Of a stretch of DNA of 64,000 nucleotides, positions 35,564 through 48,076 are shown piece by piece. Under the pieces are notes generated by a model. The model did not search any database, was not told the DNA's origin, and saw only the letters and a program-made list of their open reading frames with translations. The position numbers and the translations under genes were made by a program. Source of the stretch: Tetracladium setigerum (Eukaryota > Ascomycota > Leotiomycetes > Helotiales); contig PZJY01000006.1 of the NCBI GenBank assembly GCA_031472005.1, positions 1,984,001 through 2,048,000 on the forward strand. Reading direction: 5' to 3'. How positions within the stretch are numbered: position 1 is the first letter of the stretch; each line of letters starts with the position of its first letter.

Positions 35564-38500
35564 TCAGGCTTCCCCAAGCATGTTGGCAACTCCTTCGAGA
35601 TCTGGACTCGGTATCCGGTTTTCGGTTTGAGCAGGCTGTTCTTTCATAAATTCCTGTTGCATCTTGCTCCTTTCCTTCCGGGCTTGAGAAGGTTGCTTTG
35701 AGATACGCCCCTGTTCACTAATGCTCACGCCTTTGAGGTCTCGTAGCAGATCGAGGACCAAAGCACGTTGCTGTCTCTGTTGCATCCCTGGTCGTGCAAT
35801 ATACTCGATGCATTTGCCGACCGCCTTCTCTTCAATGCCTGGAAGGCTAAGTAGGATCTGGCGCGGCGTATCGGTGAGTTTTGAATAGTATAGAAGGATC
35901 GATGCGATCAACTGGGCGAGGTCTTTCTGAAGATCTACGAAATAGACCTCGTTCAAAGAAGAAATGCATGCTTTCAAGACCTCTGTGCTGATGAATTCCC
36001 GGATCGATGAGGAGATTGGCGAGTCTTGGTCAGAAGCGAAATCTGGGATGAGCGATCGGAACACACGTAATACGATGCCGCAGCAACGGCCATCTCGCAT
36101 GCGGATTGCATGGGCCAGGAAAAGAAGCAAAGGCTCAAGGATGGTGGAAGACGCCAAGCAGAATTTGCGCATCGACGGATAAGAAGATGCAGGATTGCTT
36201 CCTGGCACATAGGTTGACGCATCTTTGGCCGTCACGACCCCAGCTTGAGGATCTATCACGTTAGCAGGAGAATCGTCTTCAACGGAATTGACATACTTGG
36301 CCTTGCGGGATCCAAGAAACCACCAATCATCATGACTGCCGTATGTGTTAATTGACGCAGAATGCTCTCTTCCTTCATCTCATCCGTGAGATTCTCTCCC
36401 TCGCCCGCTGAGGATTGTTTTTGAGCAAGTTTTTCCCACTCTGAGCTGCATTTCGAATCCATTTGGGCAAAACAGGTTGCAAGGATTGGAGGCACGAAGT
36501 GACTTCTCACCTCCACAGGGCAGTCGTCTACCAACAGACGAACAACGTTTAAGAGTGCGATTAGTTGGTGAGACGACAGACAATGGGCATCGGCAAAGAG
36601 AGCATGAGCCAATGGTCCTGGAAGCTCACTAAATCCGTAGAAGTCCACATCCAATTTACTCATACACCAGAGCATGGAGTAGCAAGCTTCTCGTACCGTT
36701 CGCACAGTACTACGAATCGAAGATGCAAACCCCTCCATCGTAGATTTTGTGCCAGTGACCCGAGCATAGAAATCCTCCTTACTACCTTCAGAGATGCCTG
36801 CCTGCCAGAATCGGTCGGTCAGAATGCGACCAACTAATGGCTTCATCTCATCAGGGAGTCCAACCCAATTTGCGGGATTGTGGAACGCATGGGCATGACT
36901 GTCGAAGCAAATTAGATAGCTCATCTAACACAATAAATTAAGTATACGTACCTCAGAAATTTCAGCAGGCTCGGAAGAATGATAGGCAATGCATCGCGCC
37001 ATAATGCACATGATATCTTGTAAGGAGGTGTGTCCTTGTCTATCTTATCTGTGGAACAAGCTAGAAATGACTTGGTAGTTCTTAAGGGCAGCGCCTAGTG
37101 AATGTGAGCTGCGGTACAACAGAATCAACATGGCGAAGTAGCTACCTTTAAACGATCCTCAAGTTCTTTTTGTAATGCCTGACCCTCAGAATCCAGCTGA
37201 TAGAGTCCCCATTCTTGTATTTCATGAACGTGACGAGAGACAAGATACTCTCTGACATTGCTTAAGAACATCAGGTCACAGAATCCACCGAAAGACTTGA
37301 TAGCCTCGTTTAGTTCCGCATTCTGCCAAAGCTGCTGAACTGGATTGATGAAACCGTGAAGTTTATTCAGCTGGAGGTCCGAGTCCAATTCTGTCGTGCG
37401 GTGGCTAATTGATCGGCAATTAGATATCTCTTTACTTACACCCGGTTTCTGAACTAGAAATACTTACATTATGGTAAAAAGGAATGTTCGGTATGATGTC
37501 TGACGTTTAGTATCCAGAGTTCCCGAGGAAGTAATCTCGTTGACCTTTGCTTCAAGCTGGTCGTATACAGCCTGTTGAGCAGATTAGTGGTGTGACCAAA
37601 TGAATATGGGTCGTCATTACCAGAAGCTGATCAGGCATCTTGGAAGCAAGTCGCTGCAGCTCGTGTGTACCATCGGCCAATAAGTCCTTCACTGCGTCCG
37701 AATATGCACCAAATTCTGGATGCTCGACGGGTCTGCTCATTAAGATATGTTCCAGAACTTTCAGCATGAAGCCGACCTTCTTATCTAGCGCGGTGGTAGA
37801 GAAAGCGACTGCGACTTGAAGACAACGCTTCCTAATAATTGGATCCTTGGTTTTCGTGTTACCCAAAGCTCTTGAAATGTTCTCTGTCAGTTACTTACTT
37901 CAAATTGCAACTCTAGAAGTCTTTCACACCACGACTCTAGATAGTCTTCGATTGCTATTCGTTCTTGCTCCTTGTCCACAGTGAGTAAGGCTTCGTCATA
38001 TGGCGAGGGTAAACTTCTTACATCTCTTTGTGGTTTTGAACCATGAGACGACCGCCATTTCATGTACCCCTTCAATGCAGCTTCGACAACAGTAAATTGA
38101 GCATCGACTCGTAGCACGACCATCGATGTCTTTGAGTAGGTTTCATCTAAAGATATTTCTGTTAGCGAAGGCTTTCTCAAGGATTGGCTGATACGTACAG
38201 GCGAAAGGTGGCTGGTCGTGGTAGAGAGACTGTAAGGCTTGGTCTACCTGGCCTAAAATATGGTAGATGGCATCCGATTGCTTCTGTCTGACTATGAGTT
38301 CAATCACCTGAATGCTGTAGCGCCGGTAATTGCCCAAAAAGGCATGTCTCTCAGGGATGGTATCAATATCCTCCACCAAGAAAATTAATGAAGGATCATC
38401 AGAGTCTTCTGGTACATTCTCGTAGCGTATTAACCGTGAACTGCAGAGCTCAAGAAGAGGTGCAACCAAGGAATTTACTGTAGGCGATCCACCAATAGCC

Positions 38501-39850
38501 TCGCATCGTATCAACCGTGTCCATGTGACAAGAACAGGTATTGAAATAACAAAACTTTCGCTCTGAGCAATCATAAGAAATAGATTTAGTAGATTGGGCA
38601 AATCGCAATCATCTGGAAGAGCAGAAATCTTCTGGTCTATGAAACCACCCAAATTGGACATCATCTGTCACCGGATTAGTACAGTTTTAAAAGAAAGAAT
38701 TGGGAAGACAACCTCCGAGAATCTCTTAGCGAAGAGGTACTTCTCGTCTTCAATATCTCGAGGATCTACTACAGACCACTCAAACAACTTTCGAAGTAAG
38801 TTTACCATCTCGCTTGTATACATCGGACAAACAAGAGAAACAAACTCTTCGTCCGAGAAGTGTAATCGACAGTAGAGAGCGTGAAGTGCTTCCACAGATG
38901 CCTGAGTAAGTTAGTCTACTTATCCGTGCTTGGGAGATATGCAGCCTTCCTACCAATTGTACGGGAACACTAGAAGCTGCCAGGCTCTTACACGTATGCT
39001 GAACACACATTGCACTGTCAATTGCTCGAGGTATTGCCCACGGCATGACTGATTTGTATACAGCCAGAGTCTTCACCGCACAGGTTTGGTATTGTGGATT
39101 GTTCACAAGGTCGTTCTCCAAGCACTGGCTGAGAAGGGCACCCAATCGTACCAGCCAGCCTTCCTCGCCATACCGAACAGCCGTTCCAATTTGACGGTTT
39201 GGGAATGCCTCAGCAAGCACGGCGGCAGGTGTGAAGATTTCTACGCAAGCCTTGCTCAAAGCGCCTTCCCTTAGAATTGCTACTGTATCCTCGCCATTGA
39301 AAACCTCGTCAGATAGACCTTCAAGAACAAAAAGAACAAATTCTTTATGTACGGAACCTGGCAGCTCCCAGAGGTGAACCAGAAGCTCATCCATATCCGT
39401 CCACTCTGCGCCCCATGATCGCTTTGCTACCTCAATCCAAAGTTGTGCCGTCTTGTTTCGCAGATACAATGGATCATCCGGCGAAACAGCGCGCGACAGC
39501 TCGAGAATCCAGTTACGGAGTACTGCTGCTTGTTCCGGCGAGTAGTCTGCCCATTTATGTCTAAGTGCGTGCTCGAGGAGGGAAAGGGAGTAGTGGCGGA
39601 CAACTGGTAATTGAGTTTTGTCGGAGGCCAAGGTAAATCCATGGTAAGGAGCTTCATAGTTCGCCTTGACTTCTTCTAGGAATATGGAGGCCTGTCTACG
39701 TGCATCATTGGAGGAGTAGGGGCCGTGAACGACATCGAGAGCTTCGTGAATTCGTGGTAGGAGGGAACTGTTGCCATTTTGTTCTTCAGCCGGCCGAGAT
39801 TGCATTGCCTCCATGTTGTCAGTGCTTAGGCCATTTGAAAAGCTTTGCAT
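35564..39850 (-). CDS. MSN5: Exportin-5 / Msn5-type karyopherin
   Basis: A beta-karyopherin that carries phosphorylated proteins (yeast Msn5) or structured RNA (animal exportin-5) out of the nucleus with Ran-GTP. Ten exons join in frame to 1280 residues: 39850-38954, 38901-38713, 38664-38199, 38146-37899, 37845-37621, 37571-37468, 37404-37146, 37094-36952, 36919-36297, 36252-35564. The N-terminal part has the importin-beta/exportin HEAT pattern (SNDARRQASIFLEEVK, LPVVRHYSLSLLEHAL). The middle contains RKRCLQVAVAFSTTALDKKVGF and FTIIHRTTELDSDLQ, and the far C-terminus is glutamine/arginine-rich. Two acceptors needed care, before DPIIRKR and before SYLICFD, because the most obvious AGs break frame. 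A second ATG 12 codons downstream is a possible alternative start. Confidence 0.9.
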
Positions 39851-40687
39851 GATGGGATTGCAAACGAGAATGTCCTTTGGTAGATCGAGTCTCGTCGGAG
39901 ATAGAGATGTCCACCTGAGCTATGCTCTTATAGAACAGTCATCCAGGCGTACCTCAGATCGGAAGTGCAATCAGGTGCGTGAATATCTTTTCCACTCGCA
40001 ACGAAGGGATGATGAGGCAGAGTGGCTCGAGGCGGTCGAAGACGAATTCTTTCGTTTGATTGAAGGAGAGAGGGACGTGGCAGATACTGGTTTTCGTTCT
40101 AGGAAATAGGTCGGTTGATGAGTTTGAGAAGTCGTGAACCTTGGAGAGTTTCCTCGAGGCTGAGCTCACGCCCAACCCAAGACGAAAGCAAGGCTACAGC
40201 CAGCTCATATGCGGCCAATCACATCAACGCATTCCTGTCACTTTGAATTTCAAACAGAAATGATAATGATTCTTTTTTTTGATCTTATTAGTCTATTGGT
40301 TAATATCATAAAGGAAATAAATTTGATAAATTTGCAAGGCATCAAAAAATACTGCCAACTGCCAACTGCCAACTGCCAACTGCCAACTGCCAACTGCCAA
40401 CTGCCAATCAGCTGTGTCAAGAAGTTAAAGGTAAAATATGGCAACGAAGAATCTTTGCCTCCAGTCCTTTGCTCGTCACACAAAAACACAAATACCAGTC
40501 AGGCCATGGAAAAGTCAATAGTAGACAGGAGATTTAACTTTACAACATTATAATTCCGCGAACTACCTATGTTCCTATGTGGGCTCGTATCTGCAATCGC
40601 CCTGAGCCATATGCAAACTTCCTTGTTCGTAACCGTTTCCAAACGCCGTCAAATGTATATACAAAGCTCCATTTTTCGTATGATGTA
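39851..40687. promoter_or_regulatory. MSN5 upstream region with a heptamer array
   Basis: This 0.84-kb region lies between the MSN5 start and the GH5_12 stop on the same strand. It holds an eight-copy heptamer repeat at 40352-40407. No gene is supported. Confidence 0.5.
40352..40407. repeat. 7-bp tandem repeat, 8 perfect copies
   Basis: The unit CTGCCAA is repeated eight times without mismatch. The array lies about 500 bp upstream of the MSN5 start and about 280 bp beyond the GH5_12 stop codon. The unit does not resemble known fungal telomere repeats. Confidence 0.97.
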
Positions 40688-43060
40688 TCACATCAAAGCA
40701 CACTTGCTTTGCTGACATTGATCCAGGTAACCCTCCTCGTCCTCTCTGCCCATCTGCTGCACCCGCTTCAGACCTGTGACCTTCATAGTCTGTTCGCCAG
40801 CCACGTGCCACCACTTGAGTTTTTGAATCAAGCCGCCGTCACCATCATCTGTACTGATTGCCCATTTCCCAGAAGACACATCCACCTCGCATTTGTCTTT
40901 AGGGAAATGGAACTCGGGAAGTATAATTTCAGTCGGATTATCGTCGCTTGTGGGCTCGGTTGCGCTCAATTTGAAAGTAAAGATGCAATTCTGAAGATCA
41001 AAGCCGGATTGGAGAATCGTTCCCACTGTAGCAACAGGTGACGGTCTAACATAAGCCTCCGCGGCGCGATATCCTGGGTTGTTGGAAAGCTCGGCTGGCG
41101 CTTCGCTCAATCGAGAGGATATAGATGGTGTTTTCATGCTCGCTCTCAAATTAGAGGGGTTGATAGTGGTTTCGTCAGACTGGCTACGACTGGGCTTCTG
41201 GTCTACAAGAGAGGCCGTTGAAGCATTTGTAGGAGGTGTCTGGGGAAGAGCCGATACAGGAAGTAATTGATCATCGAGGGAAACGATAGAGAGATCTTCG
41301 CCATTCCATTGATCTCCCGAGTGATGTTTGTTCTAATCTTGTCAGTATATTTCAAGGAACATTTTCTCTCAACTGACCTGACACATATACAACCACAAAG
41401 TATAGCCGGCCATCATGCTACCTTCGACCGCATAGTGATTCGCATCCATAGCGGCAGATTGACTTGAGTAGTCCCCAGTTTTGTAGGCATACTTGTCGTC
41501 CATGTCATAAGGTATTCCAAATTCTGTTAATACACAAGGATGGTTACCCATATAACTAAGACCTTCTTTCCGTATGGCATCCATTTGATCCTTGAAACAA
41601 TTTCGAATGGCAGTTTCTCCAATCTTCACGGCAAAAGCCGGACTCATGTAGCGCCCTCGCAAAATGCCAAAAACATCAACATTCCAATATCGATTCCATT
41701 TCTTAGTCATGAGCGTAATTCCGTCGTAGTAATGAGGCGCATAGACCATTTTTGGATCATCATCCACTGTCCCTTTGATCGCTGGAGGGATTTCTAAAAC
41801 AGGAGGCTGACAGAAGAGAATGGAGTTTTTGTGATGCTCCCGAAGAGCATCACGGTGCCTCCGATAATAAGCCATGTAGTAAGTATTTGTAAACTTCTCG
41901 TAGTCTATGCCTTCAGTCGTTCCAGGAATTTTGTGAAAGTAATCCTTTTTGAGCAAGGTGTCGGTCTTTGGATCCCATACTCCATGTTGTGCCCAAATAC
42001 ACTCACCAAGTTTCCAGCCAGGATCTCGAGTGTAGCCGTACCGCGAGTCGTCATAATCCGCAGGAAGCCACGCACTTTGCCCTTGAGGATCTACCAATAC
42101 GCGGCCAGACTTGTAAGGTCCCATGCCGCCAAAATCCCATGTGTCTATTTCACAAGCTCGTCCGGATCCCGTCAAAATTGCTTGCCACGCTGTGGGAGAT
42201 GTGCCCTTCTGTAATTTTTGTTCAGTCGGAATGACAGTAATATCGGTCCATCCGACAAGTCCTCGATTGGGTTCGTTCAGACTCTCCCACCCAATGACGA
42301 TCTCATCCTCGAGTTCTCCAGCCTCGTGTATTCGTTTCGCCAGGTGGGCGCAAGCCCCGACGAGATGATCTTGTAAATAGTCTTGAATATTTTTTCCATC
42401 GATGATGCATTTTGGCGCGAAATCCCGGCCAGCGAAGAAGAAGGTAAATATGACTTGACATGCCATCCGGGTATAGTTGGTCGACCAAATCATTTTGGGG
42501 AACTTTTCAGGCTCTGGATATGTGTTATGGACAATAGCTGCTTCTGTAACCGCGAACTTCTCAGGATTCAGACCACAGGCATACAATGTCCACATGGGGG
42601 CACCTGAGCCTCCAGAGAAACGGGACCACTGTGCAACCATTAGACGGGTAAGGAGAGCAACATCTGGAAACACTCACCACATCCTGATGGGGATCCATGA
42701 ATATGTAAAACCCATATTCTCTTGCCATGCGCAGAATATCAATGGTATGCTGAATCCACTCTTCATCATATTTGCCCGGGCCTGCCCACTCTATAGCTTC
42801 CCATGTAAAAACGTATCTTATGGTGTTGTAGCCCCAACGCTTTAGCCGAGAGAAATGTAGATGCGCGTCTTCCTTGGGGAATGGCCTCGAGTGAAAGTTG
42901 ACATTATCTCCATTGAAAAATCCCTCCGCGATGTGGGAAGGCTGCTCTGGATTGCTTGGGTATTTCGCATCTCCCGCGACGTTGATTCCTCGCAGAGTGA
43001 TCTGCCTTCCACGTCCATCTCGAAATTGGCCATTCTCGATGGTCAATCTCAGGGGGCCAT
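40688..43060 (-). CDS. EGH1: GH5_12 glycosidase, ergosteryl-beta-glucosidase type, with an apparent 1-base frameshift at codon 4
   Basis: A family-5 subfamily-12 glycosidase resembling yeast Egh1 and cryptococcal EGCrP2, which hydrolyse ergosteryl beta-glucoside. Exons are 43060-42678, 42628-41378 and 41332-40688. Catalytic motifs are intact: WESLNEPN (acid/base about E247) and VLTEFGIPYD (nucleophile about E497), with MDPHQDVWSRFSGGSGAP spanning intron 1. The likely ATG at 43060 reads M-A-P and then meets a stop, while the conserved LRLTIENGQFRD continues one frame away. Five C at 43052-43056 (read on the minus strand) where six are needed explains this. With that base the protein has 759 residues. 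No in-frame ATG precedes the long frame otherwise. The extreme C-terminus is CALM, a possible prenylation box. Confidence 0.88.
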
Positions 43061-43757
43061 GGTGTCGGATTGCGCCTCTCTAGCCAGGAACTGCTCTTAT
43101 TCTTCGTTTCCCTCGTTCGCCGAAAAAGAATTACCGATTCAGTCGCCTTCGTTGGGGTTTAATGGTGGTTGGATAACTTTCCCCCTTCGACGCAGGTTGT
43201 GTTGTATATATTATTTACTGAGGACCTGCATGGAATGACGACGTTTTGCTTTGACTTTCGATTTCGAGTGCTCGACGTCCGGAGTGAAGTATGAGGTAAA
43301 ATTGCTTTCTTTCGGAAGATGGAGGAGGAGGAGGAGGAGAGCAAGTCAGTCAGTCAGCGGGAGGAGCGAGGTTATAAATTCGAGAGTCGCCCTGCTGTGT
43401 GCAGTGTGATCTGCTGAATAACCTGGGGATTCGATGAACGAGGTCATCTCATCATACAGGCAAATACTCTCCGGATAGCAACGATGCTGGTTGGTTCGGC
43501 TTGGGTTGTAATCCGAAGTTTAACCGTAGCTTCTCCCTCCCGTCATCCCCTCGCCCTCGTACTTCGTATTAGCACTCTCGCAAGGCTGCGGCTGCCACAA
43601 CAGAACTTTCCCCACCAGGCTGTGGTCCTTGGTTCTTTCGCGATATCCAGATACTGCACGACTTGTTATACCACCAACCAGCCACGCTCAAATCTCGCAA
43701 CCCCCTATACTTCCGCGCGTCAGTCATGCCCACGGCTGTTGAAGTGTATCCTACGCG
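43061..43757. promoter_or_regulatory. Divergent promoter EGH1 / SKI3
   Basis: A 0.7-kb gap between divergent starts. A (GGA)6 tract lies at 43321-43338, beside a short GTCA repeat. Open frames here lack protein character. Confidence 0.5.
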
Positions 43758-46700
43758 ATGTCTGGACAGAAAGCTGCACTGAAGGCGATTGCAGCTGCCA
43801 TTAAAGCCCAGAAATACGATGACGCTGTTAATGAAGCTCAGAGGTTGCTAGCAAACGACCCCAAAAGCTACCAATCGTCGGTCCCTCCATAAGAACCGAC
43901 AACGTGAAACTAATGACCATTCAGCTCCCTCTTCTTAGGCTTCGCCCTGGACAAGCTAGCAAGACCGGCGGAGGCGGAGAAAGCTTACGAAACGGCCACG
44001 ACAATCAAACCTTCCGACCCCCAAGCATGGCAGGGTCTAATCCAGCTTTACGACAGGCAAGGTAGCGAGAAGCTTAGCCGATACCAAGAAGCAGTACTGA
44101 AGCTTGCTGCAATATATCAGACTGCGGACGACAAGTACAAATGTCAAGATGTGGTTGACAAGTTTCTCGGCTTCGCTAAAAGCCAGGGCACCCGTCTCCA
44201 GCACAAACAAGCACAAGAGATCATTTTACCAACAAGTCCAATATTCCGGTACCTGGAGGGTCGTGTTCCACATCCTTCACATACCTACCAGACCATGGCT
44301 CAGATCACCGAGTTCGATGAAAAGGAACGAATCAACAAAGCCATTGGGGAGCGCAGAACTCGTCTGGGTGCAAAGATTGGCCAGGTCACAACCGAAGTCA
44401 AGCGTGAAGTTCTAGAATCTAGTGATCTAGAACATCTGTACACTCAAATTATCGACTGGAGTAGCGATGATGAGATACGTCGACAATATGAAGAGAAACT
44501 CTTGCAAAGATGCTTCGAGGTTTTGACTATATTGCCTCCAGGTAAGGCAAAGACAGAGAAGCATCTGCAAACTTCCAAGCTCGCCACAGACATGGTTATT
44601 ATCAAACATCCTTTTAGGTTGGCGTGGGACATTACAATTGAGTGGAGAGATCCGGAAAACATACAGGATCTAGACGTCAACATCCTCCGCGAATATTGCT
44701 CGTTCTTCCCGACCGCAGGCTTATCTCACGTATTACGAGGATACTTAAGTAGCGAGATCTCACCATTTCCCGCCCCAACACCGCTTCCGGTCCAAAGTGC
44801 GCAGCCCACGACGGAGTCCGATGAAAGCGAAGACGATGATGACGGAGGAGGCGGTGTGGTTCTGGATGGACCACTGAGTGCTGAAGATCGTTTATTGGTC
44901 ATGACAGACGGCATGTCGGATGCTTCTAAGTCGATATTGGCTCATCGATTGATGGGAGCATACTATCAGTTTCTGGAAGAGTACGAGAGCATTGTGGGAC
45001 TTATGCGCAATGCACGGCGGTTGATACAAGAGGAAACCAATACTCTTGGATCACCATTTGATAATTCATCTGAGGCGGTAGTTTTAATGCTCGGCACTGC
45101 ATTGGTTTTCTATCAGTCTCCAAAGAATCATCCTGAAGCCCAAACGCTGTTCGATGGAATCCTATCCAAGAATCCGACCTCCACTAGTGCTTTGATTGGT
45201 ATCGGCTTGATATATGAGGAGGATGAGGACTACGAATCAGCTATTGATTTTCTTGGACGTGCTTTAAAGCGAGATCCAGGCAATATTCGAGTCAAGACCG
45301 AAGCCGCTTGGGTTAAGGCACTGAACGGTAACTACGCCCAAGGAAGAGACGAGTTAGAGTCATGTCTACCTCAGATGGACGGAAAGGATTCCCGATCCAA
45401 GGAGCTTTTAGCCTTGACGCAATATCGAATAGGTATCTGTTTGTGGAACATTGACCCTTCACAATCTGCTAGGAAAAACAGGCAAGGCCCTTACGCCTAC
45501 TTCTTAGCTGCTCTAAAAAGCAATCTGAATTTTGCACCTGCATACACAAGTCTTGGAGTATTCTATGCCGATTACTCCAAGGACAAGAAGAGATCGAGAA
45601 AGTGTTTTCAAAAAGCATTTGAATTATCTTCTTCAGAGGTTGAAGCAGCTGAAAGGCTTGCACGAATCTTTGCCGACCAGAGTGAATGGGGGCTTGTTGA
45701 GGCGGTTGCCCAGCGTGTGGTTGACTCTGGAAAGATTCGGCCATCACCGGGATCCAAAAAGAAGGGTGTGAGTTGGCCGTTTGCAGCTTTGGGGGTGGCA
45801 GAACTCAATAAGCAAGAGTATGCCAAAAGCATTGTGTCTTTTCAGTCTGCTCTGCGAATTGCGCCGTTTGATTACCACTGCTGGGTTGGTCTGGGAGAAA
45901 GTTATCACAATTCGGGTCGCTATATTGCTGCCACCAAAGCATTTCAGCATGCCGAAAAATTTGAGCATGAAGTGGAACAGTTGAAAACCGGGGAGACTTG
46001 GTTTGCCAAACACATGTTAGCGAACGTTAAACGGGAGTTAGGTGATTATGACGAGGCCATTGAGGGCTACAAGTCTGTATTAGAGGATCGCCCCGCGGAA
46101 TCTGGTGTTGCAATTGCGTTGGTACAGGCTCTTGTTGAGGGTGCCTGGCATGGTATTGAGAAAGGTTTGTTCGGATATGCTGCGAAGCGTGCTACCGAGA
46201 CCATCGATGCGGCCGTCGCCCTTGCAGCAGGTGGAAGTGACGCATTCAATCTGTGGAAAGCCGTTGGAGATGCGTGCTCTGTATTTTCGGGGGTGCAAAG
46301 CCATGTTTCCGATTTTCCACACGAAAAACTGAAACAATTGCTCCAAGTTGGAGAGAAAACGGAAGCTTATGAGCTATTCTCTGACGTTGACGGAGTTGGC
46401 ACTGATGTTGTGTTCTCTGAAGGGCTGTATCCTGACGATGAACAGGAAGGGGTAAATCTGACAAGATGCTTGCATGCCTCGATTCTTGCTCAAAAGAGAG
46501 CAGTGTATGTGTCCGCTCATGATGTACACGCACAAGCTGTCGCTTACTTCAATCTGGGCTGGGCGGAATATCGGGCACATGTTTGTCTTTGCGAAATGCT
46601 CAAAAGGAGGACAACCAGATATCTCAAAGCTTCGGTAAGATGTTTCAAACGCGCCATCGAACTGGAGGCTGGAAACTCCGAGTTTTGGAATGCTTTGGGT

Positions 46701-48076
46701 GTTGCAACAAGTGAGCTGAGCCCCAAGATTGCGCAACACTCTTTCGTCCGAAGCCTCTTCTTGAATGAGCGAAGTGCGCAAGGTTGGACGAACTTTGGTG
46801 TGCTCTGTCTCCTTCAAAACGACTTTGGACTCGCAAATGAATGCTTCACGCGAGCTCAGTCAAATGATCCTGAGTATGCGCATGCTTGGGTCGGACAAGG
46901 CTTGCTAGCTCTCCTAATGACCGGTGATAAGGCAGAAGCAAAGCTGCTATTCACTCACGCAATGGAGATAGGCGAATCGTCGTCGTTGATCACAAAGAGG
47001 CAATACGCCCAGTCATCCTTCGATCACCTAGTTGGTGGCGCAAAGTCCTCGAACATCGCTGATCTTGTACATCCACTTTTCAACCTAAGCCAGCTCAAGG
47101 CCATGGAGCCTGGAGATCTATCACACCAACACTTGTCAACATTGTTTTTGGAGCGAATAAATGACGTTGGCGAAGCAGTTTCGACCTTGTCGAAAATATG
47201 TGGAACGCTAGAGGCCGACTACGAAGTTACAGAATCGCCATCTTCTCTGTCGAAATTTGCCCTGGCTAAATCAGACCTTGCTCGGTACCAACTAGCTGCG
47301 GGCTCATATTCGGATGCAATTGAAAGTGGCGAGACTGCCCTCCAACTTAGCGCAGAGGATGCTGGAAACGAGCTCACGCCAGAGGCACGCCAGAAATGCA
47401 GACTTTCCGCACACCTTACTGTTGGGCTCGCACACTACTATTGCCAAGAGACAACAGAGGCTTTGAACTACTTTTTGCCAGCGCTTGAAGAATCGAATGG
47501 TAACCCGGATGCCATTTGTCTTCTTGCCCAAGTACTATGGGCAAAGGGTGATGAAGAGTCGAAAGCGCAAGCTCGGGATCACTTGTTTGATTGTGTCGAA
47601 AAGCACAGCAACCATGTTCAGTCTATCCTCCTTTTAGGAATCATCACCCTGCTCGACAATGATACTGAAAGTTTGGAAGCAGTGACTGAGAGCCTACTGG
47701 AATTGCGTTCAACGCACACAACTACCGACTTGGAGCAAAGTTGTGTAGGGGAACTACTCCGTGCATTTGCTGCACTCTCCGAGGACGACGCCGACCGAAA
47801 GATTTTGAGTGAGGTTCAGACTGATATATTCCTCTATGCTAGCCAGCCTCATGGTTGGAGTCGCCTGGCAGACATTGACGGGATCAGTTCGCTTCGGATA
47901 TGGCACTGAAGACTGCCGTGAAAGCTGTTCCTCCGCATGGAGCACTAACTGCTAAGGATTTATCTGCGGCTTACGCAGGTACTGATAGAATTGGTGACGC
48001 CCAAGTTTCGATCATGTTTGCGCCTTGGGATGGTCGCGGCTGGAATGTCTTGGCTGGCGATATAGCCGTCAGCTAG
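43758..48076 (+). CDS. SKI3: Superkiller protein Ski3 (TPR subunit), with an apparent 1-base frameshift near the 3' end
   Basis: The tetratricopeptide scaffold of the Ski complex (with Ski2 and Ski8), which feeds mRNA into the cytoplasmic exosome for 3'-5' decay. Exon 1 is 43758-43876 and exon 2 starts at 43925; the intron has a weak GTCGGT donor but keeps frame. TPR units begin at the N-terminus (AQKYDDAVNEAQRLLANDP) and recur through most of the protein. An acidic loop lies near residue 330. The open frame stops at 47909 just after GWSRLADI. The conserved ending DMALKTAVKAVPPHGALT and an APWDGRGWNVL segment continue one frame away to a stop at 48074-48076. One extra G at 47880-47882 (GGG to GGGG) joins them and gives about 1423 residues, a normal family length. 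Confidence 0.92.

Noticed and set aside
37846..37898. Apparent frame break or 28-bp intron in MSN5
   Set aside because: Using the acceptor before DPIIRKR gives a normal 53-bp intron in phase 0.
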